A stretch of DNA of 64,000 nucleotides. Source: Bradyrhizobium barranii subsp. barranii (lineage in GTDB: Bacteria; Pseudomonadota; Alphaproteobacteria; Rhizobiales; Xanthobacteraceae). Within the stretch, counting starts at the first letter, position 1. The number at the start of each line of letters is the position of its first letter. Location: contig NZ_CP086136.1 of assembly GCF_017565645.3 (NCBI RefSeq), forward strand, positions 7,237,501 to 7,301,500. The letters run 5' to 3'. The notes under the pieces are model-generated. The model did not search any database. It worked only from the letters and a program-made list of their open reading frames with translations, and was not told the origin of the DNA. Position numbers and translations under genes: made by a program. Below are positions 45,908 through 54,486 of this stretch, piece after piece.

Positions 45908-46747
45908 ATGACCGAAATCATCGACGCAACACGGTCCTCCCCGACCGTCGTGCCCGCACCGCCCCTCCTCGCCGTCCGCAACATCGAGGTCGTCTACGAC
46001 GACGTCATCCTCGTGCTGCGAGGCCTCAGCCTCGACGTGCCCAAGGGCGCGATCGTGGCGTTGTTGGGCGCTAACGGCGCCGGCAAGTCGACGACGCTGA
46101 AGGCGATCTCGGGGCTGCTCAAGACCGAGGACGGCGAGGTCACTCGCGGCGAGATCCTGTTCGAGGGCTCCGCTATCGCCGGCATCGATCCCGACAAGAT
46201 CGTGCGTCGCGGCATCTTCCAGGTGATGGAGGGCCGGCGCATCGTCGCCGACATGACGTCGCTCGAAAACCTCAAGCTCGGCGCCTTCACCCGCAGGGAT
46301 CGCGAGGTCGATGCCGATCTCGACATGGTCTTCAACTATTTCCCGCGCCTGAAGGAGCGCACCGGCCTTGCCGGTTATCTCTCAGGCGGCGAGCAGCAGA
46401 TGCTTGCGATCGGCCGCGCTCTGATGGCGCGCCCGAAGATGATCTTGATGGACGAGCCCTCGATGGGCCTGTCGCCGCTGCTGGTGAAAGAGGTGTTCTC
46501 GATTATCCAGAAGATCAACCGCGACCTCGGCGTCACCATCCTGCTGGTCGAGCAGAACGCCCGCGCCGCGCTGTCGGTTGCGAGCCACGGCTACATCATG
46601 GAACAGGGCAAGGTCGTGCTCGACGGCACCGCGGACGAACTGCGCGACAACGAGGACGTCAAGGAGTTCTACCTCGGCGGCGCCGGCGATCAGCGCAAGA
46701 GCTTCAAGAACCTCAAGAGCTTCAAGCGGCGCAAACGGTGGCTGTGA
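45908..46747 (+). CDS. LivF-type ABC transporter ATPase (cluster 2)
   Basis: A 279-residue ATPase with Walker A GANGAGKST, FQVMEGRRIVADMTSLENLK, signature LSGGEQQM and Walker B MILMDEPSMGLSP. ATG 45908 (MTEIIDATRSSPTVV) is taken as start; an earlier ATG at 45842 lies inside the repeat. The basic C-terminal tail (SFKNLKSFKRRKRWL) is unusual for LivF. It ends 3 bp before the end of the convergent epimerase gene, so there is no room for an ordinary terminator. Confidence 0.88.
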   Translation: MTEIIDATRSSPTVVPAPPLLAVRNIEVVYDDVILVLRGLSLDVPKGAIVALLGANGAGKSTTLKAISGLLKTEDGEVTRGEILFEGSAIAGIDPDKIVRRGIFQVMEGRRIVADMTSLENLKLGAFTRRDREVDADLDMVFNYFPRLKERTGLAGYLSGGEQQMLAIGRALMARPKMILMDEPSMGLSPLLVKEVFSIIQKINRDLGVTILLVEQNARAALSVASHGYIMEQGKVVLDGTADELRDNEDVKEFYLGGAGDQRKSFKNLKSFKRRKRWL

Positions 46748-46750
46748 AAC

Positions 46751-47902
46751 TCAGCTCAGCACCTGCTCCGCTTCCGTGACTGCGCAGAGAACATGATAGA
46801 ACGACGACGCAGGAATGGTGTCGACCAGCGATTTGCCGTCGCGATCGAACTGGTCGTACCAGCCGCCCTTCACGGGATGGCTGAGATAATGCCGTTCGAG
46901 CCGCACCAGCGCCGCGCGCGCCTCGTCCGCAGCGCCCGCCTCGCCGGACTCGGCCTGCGCGATCCACGCCTTGGCCATCTCTGTCTGCGGCCACAGCCGG
47001 CGCGTGCTGCGACGGATGTTGCCGTTGGCATCGCCCTCGTCGACCAGGCACCCCGTGGCCTCGTCGCGATAGCGCAGCGCGGTGGCGAGCAGTTCGGCGC
47101 GACGCTGTCCGGTCGGGCAACCCGTGATGCGTTCAAACCCTTTCAGCAGCCAGACCCACTCGGCCTGATGGCCAGGCTCGACGCTGACGGGCTCGATCTT
47201 GGACCAGTCCTCCTCGAAATACTCCGTCAGGATCCGCTTCTGCTTGTCGTAGAGATTGGCGAGGAACAGCGCGAAGAACTCGCCGGCGCGGTTCTGGAAC
47301 GACAGATCGTGGGTCGCATCGAAGCACGCGATCATCGCCTCGAACAGATGCATGTGCGGGTTTTGCCGGCGCGGCAGCGAGACCGGCAGGCCTTCATGCA
47401 CGCCGCCATGCGGCGAGCGCAGATGGCCGTCGAGGAAGGCGAGCAGCGCATCGATCTCGGCGCGAATTTGCGCATCCTGGTCGAGCCCGTAGGCGGCCGC
47501 GAGCGCAAACAGGATGAAGGCGTGGTCGTAAGCATCGCGTCGGCCGTCCAGCACGGCGCCGTCCGGCGTCAGCCGGTGCACGTAGCCAGGCCGGCCGTCG
47601 GGCGCCTTCGCTTTGCTGAGCAGATGCTCCAGCCCCTTCAGCGCGATGGCGCGCCCCCCAGGGTACCAGCCCATCTGCGCCGCCTTGGCGTAACAATAGA
47701 TCTGGCGCGCCTGCACGAGCACGCGCCGCGGTGCGGCCGTGTCGGCCGTGCCGTCACGGTGCAGCCGGTCGACGAAACCGCCTGCCGCATCGTCCCAGCC
47801 GACGGACGACCACAGCGGCAGCGCCTCGTCGATCATGCGGCGCTTCAGGCGCGCGACGACGTCCGCCGCCTCGTCCGCCACAATGATGCCTTCGTCCGCC
47901 AT
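46751..47902 (-). CDS. AGE-family (N-acylglucosamine 2-epimerase / mannose isomerase-like) protein
   Basis: A 383-residue protein with the (alpha/alpha)6-barrel of the AGE family: RRVLVQARQIYCYAKAAQMG, DAYDHAFILFALAAAYGLDQ, NPHMHLFEAMIACFDATHDL and EPGHQAEWVWLLKGFE carry the conserved His, Arg and Glu. Members epimerise or isomerise sugars (GlcNAc/ManNAc, mannose/fructose, mannose-6-P). GGAGAGG about 6 bases before the ATG at 47902 decides the start. Its neighbour in divergence is the PaaK-like gene. Specificity is not readable; mannose or ManNAc metabolism would suit the polysaccharide locus. Confidence 0.85.
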   Translation of the reverse strand: MADEGIIVADEAADVVARLKRRMIDEALPLWSSVGWDDAAGGFVDRLHRDGTADTAAPRRVLVQARQIYCYAKAAQMGWYPGGRAIALKGLEHLLSKAKAPDGRPGYVHRLTPDGAVLDGRRDAYDHAFILFALAAAYGLDQDAQIRAEIDALLAFLDGHLRSPHGGVHEGLPVSLPRRQNPHMHLFEAMIACFDATHDLSFQNRAGEFFALFLANLYDKQKRILTEYFEEDWSKIEPVSVEPGHQAEWVWLLKGFERITGCPTGQRRAELLATALRYRDEATGCLVDEGDANGNIRRSTRRLWPQTEMAKAWIAQAESGEAGAADEARAALVRLERHYLSHPVKGGWYDQFDRDGKSLVDTIPASSFYHVLCAVTEAEQVLS

Positions 47903-47988
47903 CGCGTCCTCTCCACGCCTCGATACTGGCCGTCTGATACCCATGCCGGCGGCGGCGTGCAACGGATGCCAACCCGGAAAGACCAGCC

Positions 47989-49212
47989 ATGACCGCCCAT
48001 TACGACGCCCGCGAGACGCGCGAACCAGCCGTGCGCGAGGCGGAGCTGTTCTCCCGCCTGCCGGACGTGCTGCGCGGCGCAATGGCCGCACCCGCCTACG
48101 CCGAGCGGCTGAAGGGCATAGATCCGGCCGCCGTGACCTCCAGGGCGGCGCTGGCGGGCCTGCCGGTGCTGCGCAAGTCGGAGCTGCCGGCCCTGCACAA
48201 GGCCTCAGCGCCCTTCGGCGGCTTCGTGCCGGCAGCCCCGGGATCGTTCGCCCGCCTCTTCACCTCTCCCGGTCCGATCTTCGAGCCTGAAGGGCGGCAG
48301 GCCGATCCCTGGCGCGGTGCGCGGGCGCTGTTCGCGGCAGGGTTCCGTCCCAATGACATCGTGCTCAACACCTTCAGCTACCACCTCACCCCCGGCGGCT
48401 TCATCTTCGATGCCTCGGCCCGCGCGCTCGGCTGCGCGGTGATCCCGGCCGGCCCCGGCAATACCGAGCAGCAATTCGAGCTGATCGAGGCCTACCGTCC
48501 GGTCGGCTACAGCGGCACGCCGGACTTTCTGAAGATTCTGCTCGATGCCACAGCAGGCTCGGGGCGCGACGTCTCATCGATCAAGCGCGCGCTGGTCTCG
48601 GGTGCGGCCTTCCCGCCCTCGCTCCAAGCCGAAATCAAGGCACGCAGCATCGACGCCTACCAGGCCTACGGCACCGCCGACCTCGGCCTCATTGCCTTCG
48701 AGACCGAGGCGCGTGAGGGCATGGTCGTGAACGAGGATCTGATCATGGAGATCGTCAAACCCGGCACCGGCGATCCCGTCGCGCCGGGCGACGTCGGCGA
48801 GATCGTGGTGACCTCGCTCGATCCGAACCATCCCTGGATCCGTCTCGCGCTCGGCGACCTCACGGCAGCGCTGCCGGGCCCGAGCAAATGCGGCCGCACC
48901 AACATGCGCATCAAGGGCTGGATGGGCCGCGCCGACCAGACCACCAAGGTCAAAGGCATGTTCGTCCGCCCCGAGCAGGTCGCCGAGATCGGCAAGCGCC
49001 ATGCCGCGCTCGGCCGCCTGCGCCTCGTCGTCGTGCGCAAGGGCGAGGCCGATGCGATGACGCTGCGAGCGGAAACTGCGGCCGCGAGCGACGCCTTGCG
49101 CGAGGAAATTGCAGGCACCTTGCGAGCGGTAACGAAACTCGGCGGCAATGTCGAATTGGTCAGCCCGGGCGCGCTGCCGAACGACGGCAAGGTGATCGCG
49201 GACGAGCGGTAA
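47989..49212 (+). CDS. PaaK-like AMP-dependent ligase with altered P-loop
   Basis: A 407-residue ANL-superfamily protein of the phenylacetate-CoA ligase branch: FSRLPDVLRGAMAAPAYAER and LAGLPVLRKSELPAL at the N-terminus, YSGTPDFLKILLDATAGSGR, YQAYGTADLGLIAFET, and the C-terminal MGRADQTTKVKGMFVRPEQV. The usual SSGTTGKP nucleotide loop reads FTSPGPIFEPEG (residues 91-102), lacking the Gly/Thr/Lys residues. It should still bind AMP through the rest of the fold, but ligase activity is uncertain. Its start (RBS GGAAAG) is 86 bp from the divergent AGE-family gene. Confidence 0.8.
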   Translation: MTAHYDARETREPAVREAELFSRLPDVLRGAMAAPAYAERLKGIDPAAVTSRAALAGLPVLRKSELPALHKASAPFGGFVPAAPGSFARLFTSPGPIFEPEGRQADPWRGARALFAAGFRPNDIVLNTFSYHLTPGGFIFDASARALGCAVIPAGPGNTEQQFELIEAYRPVGYSGTPDFLKILLDATAGSGRDVSSIKRALVSGAAFPPSLQAEIKARSIDAYQAYGTADLGLIAFETEAREGMVVNEDLIMEIVKPGTGDPVAPGDVGEIVVTSLDPNHPWIRLALGDLTAALPGPSKCGRTNMRIKGWMGRADQTTKVKGMFVRPEQVAEIGKRHAALGRLRLVVVRKGEADAMTLRAETAAASDALREEIAGTLRAVTKLGGNVELVSPGALPNDGKVIADER

Positions 49213-49225
49213 GCGCTCAAATTCC

Positions 49226-49247
49226 AATTCCCTGGTAACAGGGAATT
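49226..49247. terminator. Perfect 22-bp hairpin with GNRA loop
   Basis: AATTCCCTG and CAGGGAATT with a GTAA loop, 14 bp after the PaaK-like stop. The stem is stable and the loop is of GNRA type, but no T run follows, so it may be a terminator or a repeat. Confidence 0.45.
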
Positions 49248-49673
49248 CTGCGCGAGACCGGTTCAAATAGGCAGGCGCGACGGCCGAGATTCTCGCGCTC
49301 TTTGGTGGCACGGACGTGCGTCGGTCGTTGTTGGCGGCGGGGATATTAAGGCATGTAAAATCGGAGCCGTAAGGCGCGCTCCTCGGTCAGGCAGAGGAAC
49401 GGCCTGTCCGGATGACCCGTTAGGCAACCCCTGTACATTCGCCTCTCAAGTGCGTCGTCGAAAAGGCCGAAAATGGCGAGTAGCACGAGCCCCACACCGC
49501 CCGCCATCCCAATCGAACAAATTGCTGCGCGACGCACGCGCGAGGCACGGAAAAATTCCTTACCCACGATAATTCAACACGATTCGGGTCAATCAATCCA
49601 AGGTCCGGATGCACCCGCCCATGGGTTTTGGGCGGGTTGATTAGACTTCACATATGGCGCAAAGCAAACTCCC
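49248..49673. other. 426-bp mostly non-coding, less GC-rich region
   Basis: It begins the shift from metabolic to polysaccharide genes. A weak minus-strand open frame (49346-49567) is listed separately. No promoter was recognised. Confidence 0.55.
49346..49567 (-). CDS. Doubtful 73-aa membrane peptide
   Basis: An open frame with one predicted membrane helix (AICSIGMAGGVGLVLLAIFG) and a Cys-containing tail. The start is GTG without a ribosome-binding site; an internal ATG would give 53 residues. Codon use does not match neighbouring genes clearly. Kept only because the hydrophobic segment is compact. Confidence 0.2.
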   Translation of the reverse strand: MGKEFFRASRVRRAAICSIGMAGGVGLVLLAIFGLFDDALERRMYRGCLTGHPDRPFLCLTEERALRLRFYMP

Positions 49674-50294
49674 ATGACAGATTACATCATCGAGGCATTT
49701 CAGGGGTTGGGGCACCTTTCCGTCACATCGGGTGCTGTTCTCGCGCTGTTCTTCGGGTTGGCGGCGCTGATAGTCTTTCCTAGGACGATCCTTATCGTTG
49801 CGGCCGGCGCATCATTTGGAATTGGGGCGGCCCCGATCATTCTGGTGGCCGGCACAGCGGGAGGAACGCTGGCGTTTCTGTTAGCCCGCTATATCGCGTC
49901 CGGGTGGTTTCGACGAAAGCTCGAACAACGATCTAAATTGGAGGCGATAGCCGAAGCTGTCGACAAGGAAGGATGGCGCATCGTCGCTCTCATGCGACTG
50001 GGTGCTCCGGTGCCGAGCGCGTTACAAAACTATCTTTTCGGGCTTACAAGAATCCATCCGATGTCGTTCATCTTGGCCACCCTGGTATTCAGTGCCCCGC
50101 AGGTCTTCCTGTTCACCTTCCTCGGCGCCACCGGCCGAGCGTCCTTACTCGAGGACAAGCCCGTCGAACTCACAGTTGTGCCAATCTTGGTGACAGTTGC
50201 GATCATCGCCCTTATTTCGTGGCGCGTCCAAAAACTGCTGAGATTGCGCGGTCGATCGGACGGCCCCAACAAGGGCTGTCATTCCATCCGCTAG
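49674..50294 (+). CDS. VTT-domain (TVP38/DedA-like) membrane protein
   Basis: A 206-residue inner-membrane protein with about 5 helices. The VTT/SNARE-associated core is seen in FPRTILIVAAGASFGIGAAP, GGTLAFLLARYIASGWFRRK and LMRLGAPVPSALQNYLFGLT. DedA/TVP38 members help recycle undecaprenyl phosphate or maintain envelope homeostasis, which would suit the polysaccharide locus that follows. A 7-codon frame (MAQSKLP) ends in ATGA at the start codon, and no strong ribosome-binding site is present. Confidence 0.75.
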   Translation: MTDYIIEAFQGLGHLSVTSGAVLALFFGLAALIVFPRTILIVAAGASFGIGAAPIILVAGTAGGTLAFLLARYIASGWFRRKLEQRSKLEAIAEAVDKEGWRIVALMRLGAPVPSALQNYLFGLTRIHPMSFILATLVFSAPQVFLFTFLGATGRASLLEDKPVELTVVPILVTVAIIALISWRVQKLLRLRGRSDGPNKGCHSIR

Positions 50295-50381
50295 CATCGA
50301 GAGGGCGCAACTCTGCTTCGAGTCCTTGACAAACCACTTGAAGGGCTGTGAGGAGAGATCACAACTTTTCAGGGGCGGCGG

Positions 50382-50900
50382 ATGACAGCGACAATGGCGC
50401 GCCCGGCGGTCTTTTTCGACCGCGATGGCGTACTCAATCACGATCACGGCTACGTCTTCGAGGCGACCAAGTTCGAGTGGAAAGACGGCGCCCGTGAAGC
50501 GGTTAAGCTCGTCAACGAGGCGGGCTATTTTGCCTTTGTCGTCACCAACCAGTCGGGTGTGGCGCGCGGGTTCTTCGAGGAGAGCGACGTCCAGACTCTC
50601 CATCGCTGGATCGCGAAGGAGCTGGCGGTGATCGGCGCGCACATCGACGCATTTGAATACTGTCCCGACCATCCCGAAGCCGCCATCGAGCGCTATCGAC
50701 GCGTAAGCGACCGTCGCAAGCCCGCGCCCGGCATGATCACCGATCTCCTCAAGCGCTTTCCGGTGGCGGCCGAAAGAAGCATCCTGATCGGCGACAAGCC
50801 AAGCGACATGGAGGCGGCCGAAGCTGCGGGCATTCGGGGCCTATTGTTTCAGGATGGAAACCTCGAAGCGTTCGTGCGGCAAGCGCTCTCCTTGCGCTGA
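50382..50900 (+). CDS. HAD-superfamily phosphatase, GmhB-like (heptose-bisphosphate 7-phosphatase family)
   Basis: A 172-residue HAD-IIIA phosphatase: nucleophile motif FFDRDGVLNHDHGYVF (Asp12/Asp14 region), VVTNQSGVARGFF, RKPAPGM and GDKPSDMEAA. It resembles D-glycero-D-manno-heptose-1,7-bisphosphate 7-phosphatase and histidinol-phosphatase. GmhB binds zinc with CxH...CxC; here the first half (YCPDHPEAA) is kept but the second pair before RKP is replaced (RRVSDRRKP). It may act on heptose precursors for LPS or on another sugar phosphate. GGGGCGG lies just before the ATG. Confidence 0.8.
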   Translation: MTATMARPAVFFDRDGVLNHDHGYVFEATKFEWKDGAREAVKLVNEAGYFAFVVTNQSGVARGFFEESDVQTLHRWIAKELAVIGAHIDAFEYCPDHPEAAIERYRRVSDRRKPAPGMITDLLKRFPVAAERSILIGDKPSDMEAAEAAGIRGLLFQDGNLEAFVRQALSLR

Positions 50901-50984
50901 GCGTGAGCGATTCAACCCAAGTCTAGCACGCCGACAAAGCTGATCGAGGTGACCGACATCAAGCAGCTTGCGACGCAAGGCGCG

Positions 50985-52352
50985 TCATTTTCGGAGAGTG
51001 ATGCTGATCATCCATGTCAGCGCACGCATTGCGGCAAGCGGAGCTATCAACCAAACGAGGCCGTAGCTATCCAGCAGCGTCGCCGTTAGAGGTACCTGAG
51101 TCACGTAATACGCGTAGAGGCAGCCTGCCACCTGCGTGGCAATGTTCACGGGATCGTTGCCCCTCGCAAGGACTGAAATTAAACCAATTAGTGAACCGGC
51201 GATCACGGTCGCCAAGACAGCGTAAAAGAGTCCCCCCTCAGCATAGCCTGACAGGCCCACACCGGCCGGTTGCGAACCCGTCGTGTATGTGATGGCGGGA
51301 TAAATCACTGCGAACACTTTCGTGGCCGGATAGCAAGGCTGCGGAGCAAGAAGTCCGCTGAAGGTCGGCCGCACTATGCCGCAACGTTGATCGGGATCCG
51401 AAAATATCTGCACATAGTATGGAATTCCAACCGCCATCCTGAATACGCCCGTTCGCACGATCCAAATTGCCTTCTTCAACACTCCACTGAGTCCGCTCTC
51501 CGACGGCTCTCCATCGGCGGTTGATGGCGAGCCAAGCGGGGACGATGAGTCCGAACCGGGCAGCGGAACCGCGAGCGACCGTCCCGGGGGACTCGCAAGC
51601 GTCGGGCCGGTGCTCTTAACTTCGCAAAATTGGCTCAGAGCCAGGGCCAGGTAGATCGTTCCTCCTGCCGCGATCGTCACGACCGCGCTGCGCACGAGGC
51701 CGAATCCAGAGAGCGCCAACGTCAATCCGAGCACTAGCACATAGAGAAGCGCCGGTGCTTTCTGAACAGTTGCGACATCAAGCCAAAGAACGATCACGCT
51801 CAGCGCCGCGCAGGCCCCGAGGCTGATCTTTTCACGCTTGAGCAACCCCCGCGCCAGCAGATAGCAACCGATGATGGGCAGACTTGAATAGACGAACGAA
51901 TAGTACTTGTTACCAAGCAGACTGAACAATTCGACCCGCCTCAGGATCTTCTCCTCGTAGCACAGGCTCTGATCCCACGCCTCGCTCGCGGACAGGCCGC
52001 CCGCCTGCGCAAGCTTGTAAACGCAGAAAGCGATCATGGCGCCCGCCAACACCAGCGGAATCCACAGGGGCACCTCGTCGGAAAATGAGAGGCTTGCTGA
52101 CGCAAAGACCTTCTCGGTAGCGATCGCAGCAATCGGCAGAACGACGAGCGTCAGTAGAAACAAAAGCCAGTAAGTTGGAGATCCGAGCGTGGTCATCCAC
52201 GCGTAAGGAACTTCCTGAGGAAAGAACAATCGGCCGAGCTGTTCTTGTCCAACAGGAAACGGAATTAGCGCCGCGGCACCCGAGGTCGCGATGTAGGCGG
52301 AGACCGCCACACCGACGGCCAGATTGCCCCGTCGCATCTTCCTGAAGTTCAT
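50985..52352 (-). CDS. Polytopic membrane protein, Wzy-like polymerase candidate
   Basis: A 455-residue inner-membrane protein with about 10-11 hydrophobic segments and a large Ser/Gly/Pro-rich hydrophilic loop (residues ~255-290, LAVPLPGSDSSSPLGSPSTA) followed by RTGVFRMAVGIPYYVQIF. Topology, low sequence conservation and position in a polysaccharide locus suit a Wzy O-antigen/capsule polymerase or ligase, but no motif proves it. Base composition is visibly less GC-rich than in housekeeping genes here, consistent with transfer. It follows the carbamoyltransferase gene on the same strand after 139 bp. Confidence 0.65.
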   Translation of the reverse strand: MNFRKMRRGNLAVGVAVSAYIATSGAAALIPFPVGQEQLGRLFFPQEVPYAWMTTLGSPTYWLLFLLTLVVLPIAAIATEKVFASASLSFSDEVPLWIPLVLAGAMIAFCVYKLAQAGGLSASEAWDQSLCYEEKILRRVELFSLLGNKYYSFVYSSLPIIGCYLLARGLLKREKISLGACAALSVIVLWLDVATVQKAPALLYVLVLGLTLALSGFGLVRSAVVTIAAGGTIYLALALSQFCEVKSTGPTLASPPGRSLAVPLPGSDSSSPLGSPSTADGEPSESGLSGVLKKAIWIVRTGVFRMAVGIPYYVQIFSDPDQRCGIVRPTFSGLLAPQPCYPATKVFAVIYPAITYTTGSQPAGVGLSGYAEGGLFYAVLATVIAGSLIGLISVLARGNDPVNIATQVAGCLYAYYVTQVPLTATLLDSYGLVWLIAPLAAMRALTWMISITLRK

Positions 52353-52491
52353 GAAATCGCTCTAGCACTACATTCGTCGGACAAACGGCGTCAGATCCTT
52401 CATCAATTCGGGCGGGTTCGCGAGAAGCCCCGACCACAACGGACGAACTGCATCATCGTTCCGTTGAGCTCCCCCGGGCCGATCCACTTGC

Positions 52492-54129
52492 TTAGCGCGG
52501 CTTCGATAGTCGGTAGGGCCCGAGATACAGCACGTCCAGACCCGAGCAGAAATAGGTGTGCAGCGCTTCCAGCGGCGCATTCACGGTCGGCTGCTCGTTG
52601 ATGTTCAGGCTGGTGTTGATCAGAACCGGTAACGAAGTGGCTTTCGCGAACTCGCCGATCAGTCGGCTGTAGAGCGGATTGCTGTCCGCATGGACGCTCT
52701 GGATGCGCGCGGTGTTGTCGACATGGACCACCGCAGGCATGGTCTCGGCGACTTTCTCGTTAACCGGGAACGTCACCACCATGAAGGGCGCGTCGAATGT
52801 GTCCTCGAAATATTCGGCCTGGCGCTCGTAAAGCACCGACGGGCAGAACGGGCGAAACTCCTCGCGATATTTGATGGTGAGGTTGATGCGGTCCTTCATG
52901 CCCGTATGGCGCGGATCGGCCAGGATCGAGCGGTTGCCGAGCGCGCGCGGACCGTACTCCATGCGCCCCTGGAACCAGCCGACAGTCTTCTGCTCCGTCA
53001 GGTCGGCGACGCAGCGCGACACGGGATCGTCGAGCAGCTCAAACCGCGCCCCGATCTTGTCCAGCGTCTCCTTGATCGTGTCGTTGGAATATTCCGGTCC
53101 CCAATAGGCATGGGTTAGCGGTGCGATCGTGTGGCCAGCTTCCGCGCATTTCATCATCGCGGCGCCCAGCGCCACGCCCGCATCATGCGGCACCGGCGGA
53201 ACGTAGAGACGCTTCACGGACGGCTCGGCCGCGATCTCCATGTTCATCTTGCAGTTCAGGCCGACGCCGCCGGCGATGCAGACGTCGCCGCAACCGGTCT
53301 CGGCGATCGCGGAGCGGATCACCTCGGTGGTGACGATCTCGAGCTGCTTCTGGCCGCTGGCTGCGATGTTGGTGAACCGCTGGTCGAGCGGCGCACCACG
53401 CAGGCGCCGCGGCCCCAGAATCTCCTCCATCTTCTCGGTGAAGATGCGCTCCTGCCGCGTCGAGAAATCGCTGCTAAAGATTTCTGCGTCGCGCCGGCGC
53501 TTGTCGAGCTCGGGATCGAGCTCGTAATTGATGCCGGCCGGGCGTAATAATTTCGCAAACTTGTCGAGATAGTCGGGGCTGCCATAGGACGACAGGCCCA
53601 TGACCTTGTACTCGTCATTGGTCATCTGATAGCCGAGATACTGGGTCAGCATCCCGTAATAGAGCCCTAGACTGTTGTTGCGGCCGAACCGCGTCAGCAC
53701 GCGGAAGTCGTTACCGCGGGCATGGGCGACGAGACCGGAGCTGGAATCGCCGGAGAAATCGAAGCAGGCGACGGTCGCCTCGGAAAAACCGGATCCGTAG
53801 AACGAGCTCGCGGCGTGACAGAGGTGATGGTCGTAGAGCTCGATCTTCGGGCTGTGACCGAACTGGTACCTGAAATATTCGGTGAGGCGCTGCGTGTAGT
53901 TCGTGTAGGTCTTCAGCGGCGAGCAGATCCAGTCGACGTCGCGCATGGTGATGCCGGCCTGCTTCAGGCAGAAGCCGATCGCCCCACGCGGCAGCTCGCC
54001 GCGCGCGTGCTTGGCCAGTGTGAACCTTTCCTCTTCCGCGGCAGCAATCAGCTCACCGTCGCGCAACAACACGGCAGCGCCATCATGGTGACCATGCTTG
54101 ATCCCCGAGCTGATTCCGATCACGTACAT
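52492..54129 (-). CDS. NodU/CmcH-type carbamoyltransferase
   Basis: A 545-residue enzyme that transfers carbamoyl from carbamoyl phosphate (via carbamoyl-AMP) to a hydroxyl. N-terminal ASKHA-fold domain with GISSGIKHGHHDGAAVLLRD and the His-rich DHHLCHAASSFYGSGF; IAGGVGLNCKMNMEI and the C-terminal VGWFQGRMEYGPRALGNRSI are family hallmarks. GAGGTG 8 bases before the ATG supports the start. Family members carbamoylate Nod factors, antibiotics or polysaccharide sugars; its position favours a sugar of the surface polysaccharide. No nod genes are seen nearby. Confidence 0.9.
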   Translation of the reverse strand: MYVIGISSGIKHGHHDGAAVLLRDGELIAAAEEERFTLAKHARGELPRGAIGFCLKQAGITMRDVDWICSPLKTYTNYTQRLTEYFRYQFGHSPKIELYDHHLCHAASSFYGSGFSEATVACFDFSGDSSSGLVAHARGNDFRVLTRFGRNNSLGLYYGMLTQYLGYQMTNDEYKVMGLSSYGSPDYLDKFAKLLRPAGINYELDPELDKRRRDAEIFSSDFSTRQERIFTEKMEEILGPRRLRGAPLDQRFTNIAASGQKQLEIVTTEVIRSAIAETGCGDVCIAGGVGLNCKMNMEIAAEPSVKRLYVPPVPHDAGVALGAAMMKCAEAGHTIAPLTHAYWGPEYSNDTIKETLDKIGARFELLDDPVSRCVADLTEQKTVGWFQGRMEYGPRALGNRSILADPRHTGMKDRINLTIKYREEFRPFCPSVLYERQAEYFEDTFDAPFMVVTFPVNEKVAETMPAVVHVDNTARIQSVHADSNPLYSRLIGEFAKATSLPVLINTSLNINEQPTVNAPLEALHTYFCSGLDVLYLGPYRLSKPR

Positions 54130-54486
54130 TCGTTTACACCTCGAAAACGCTTCTCAAGAAGTCCCCCTACAAAGAAGACCGACAAGAAACTCAGATCCTG
54201 CGGATGGTATGGTCGAGTTCTACCGCGACGTGCTCGCCTTACAGACCGAGGTGAGAACCGCTTGCGACCGAGTGGACACGCACGTGTAGATGGGACGAAA
54301 ACGGCCTGGCCGGTTGCATAGTTACCAACGAGGCTTCGAGCCTGCAAGGGCGCAAATCCGCCGTCTTTTGGCGCGTATCGAGGGTTAGAGGATCGGGCTG
54401 CGTCTTCGAAACTCCCAAATTGGAGAGCGCGGGGCATACATCGATCGTTCGACTATGTCCCGAGCACTGCAACGGAGCGCACTGCC
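54130..54486. other. 357-bp intergenic region
   Basis: Upstream of the carbamoyltransferase gene, between it and the bi-domain oxidoreductase gene. Open frames here are short and lack ribosome-binding sites. No hairpin terminator was recognised. Confidence 0.5.

Noticed and set aside
54120..54437. 105-codon minus-strand frame in the gap before the carbamoyltransferase gene
   Set aside because: No ribosome-binding site and no coding-like pattern. It overlaps the leader and the start of the carbamoyltransferase gene, whose start has a good site of its own.
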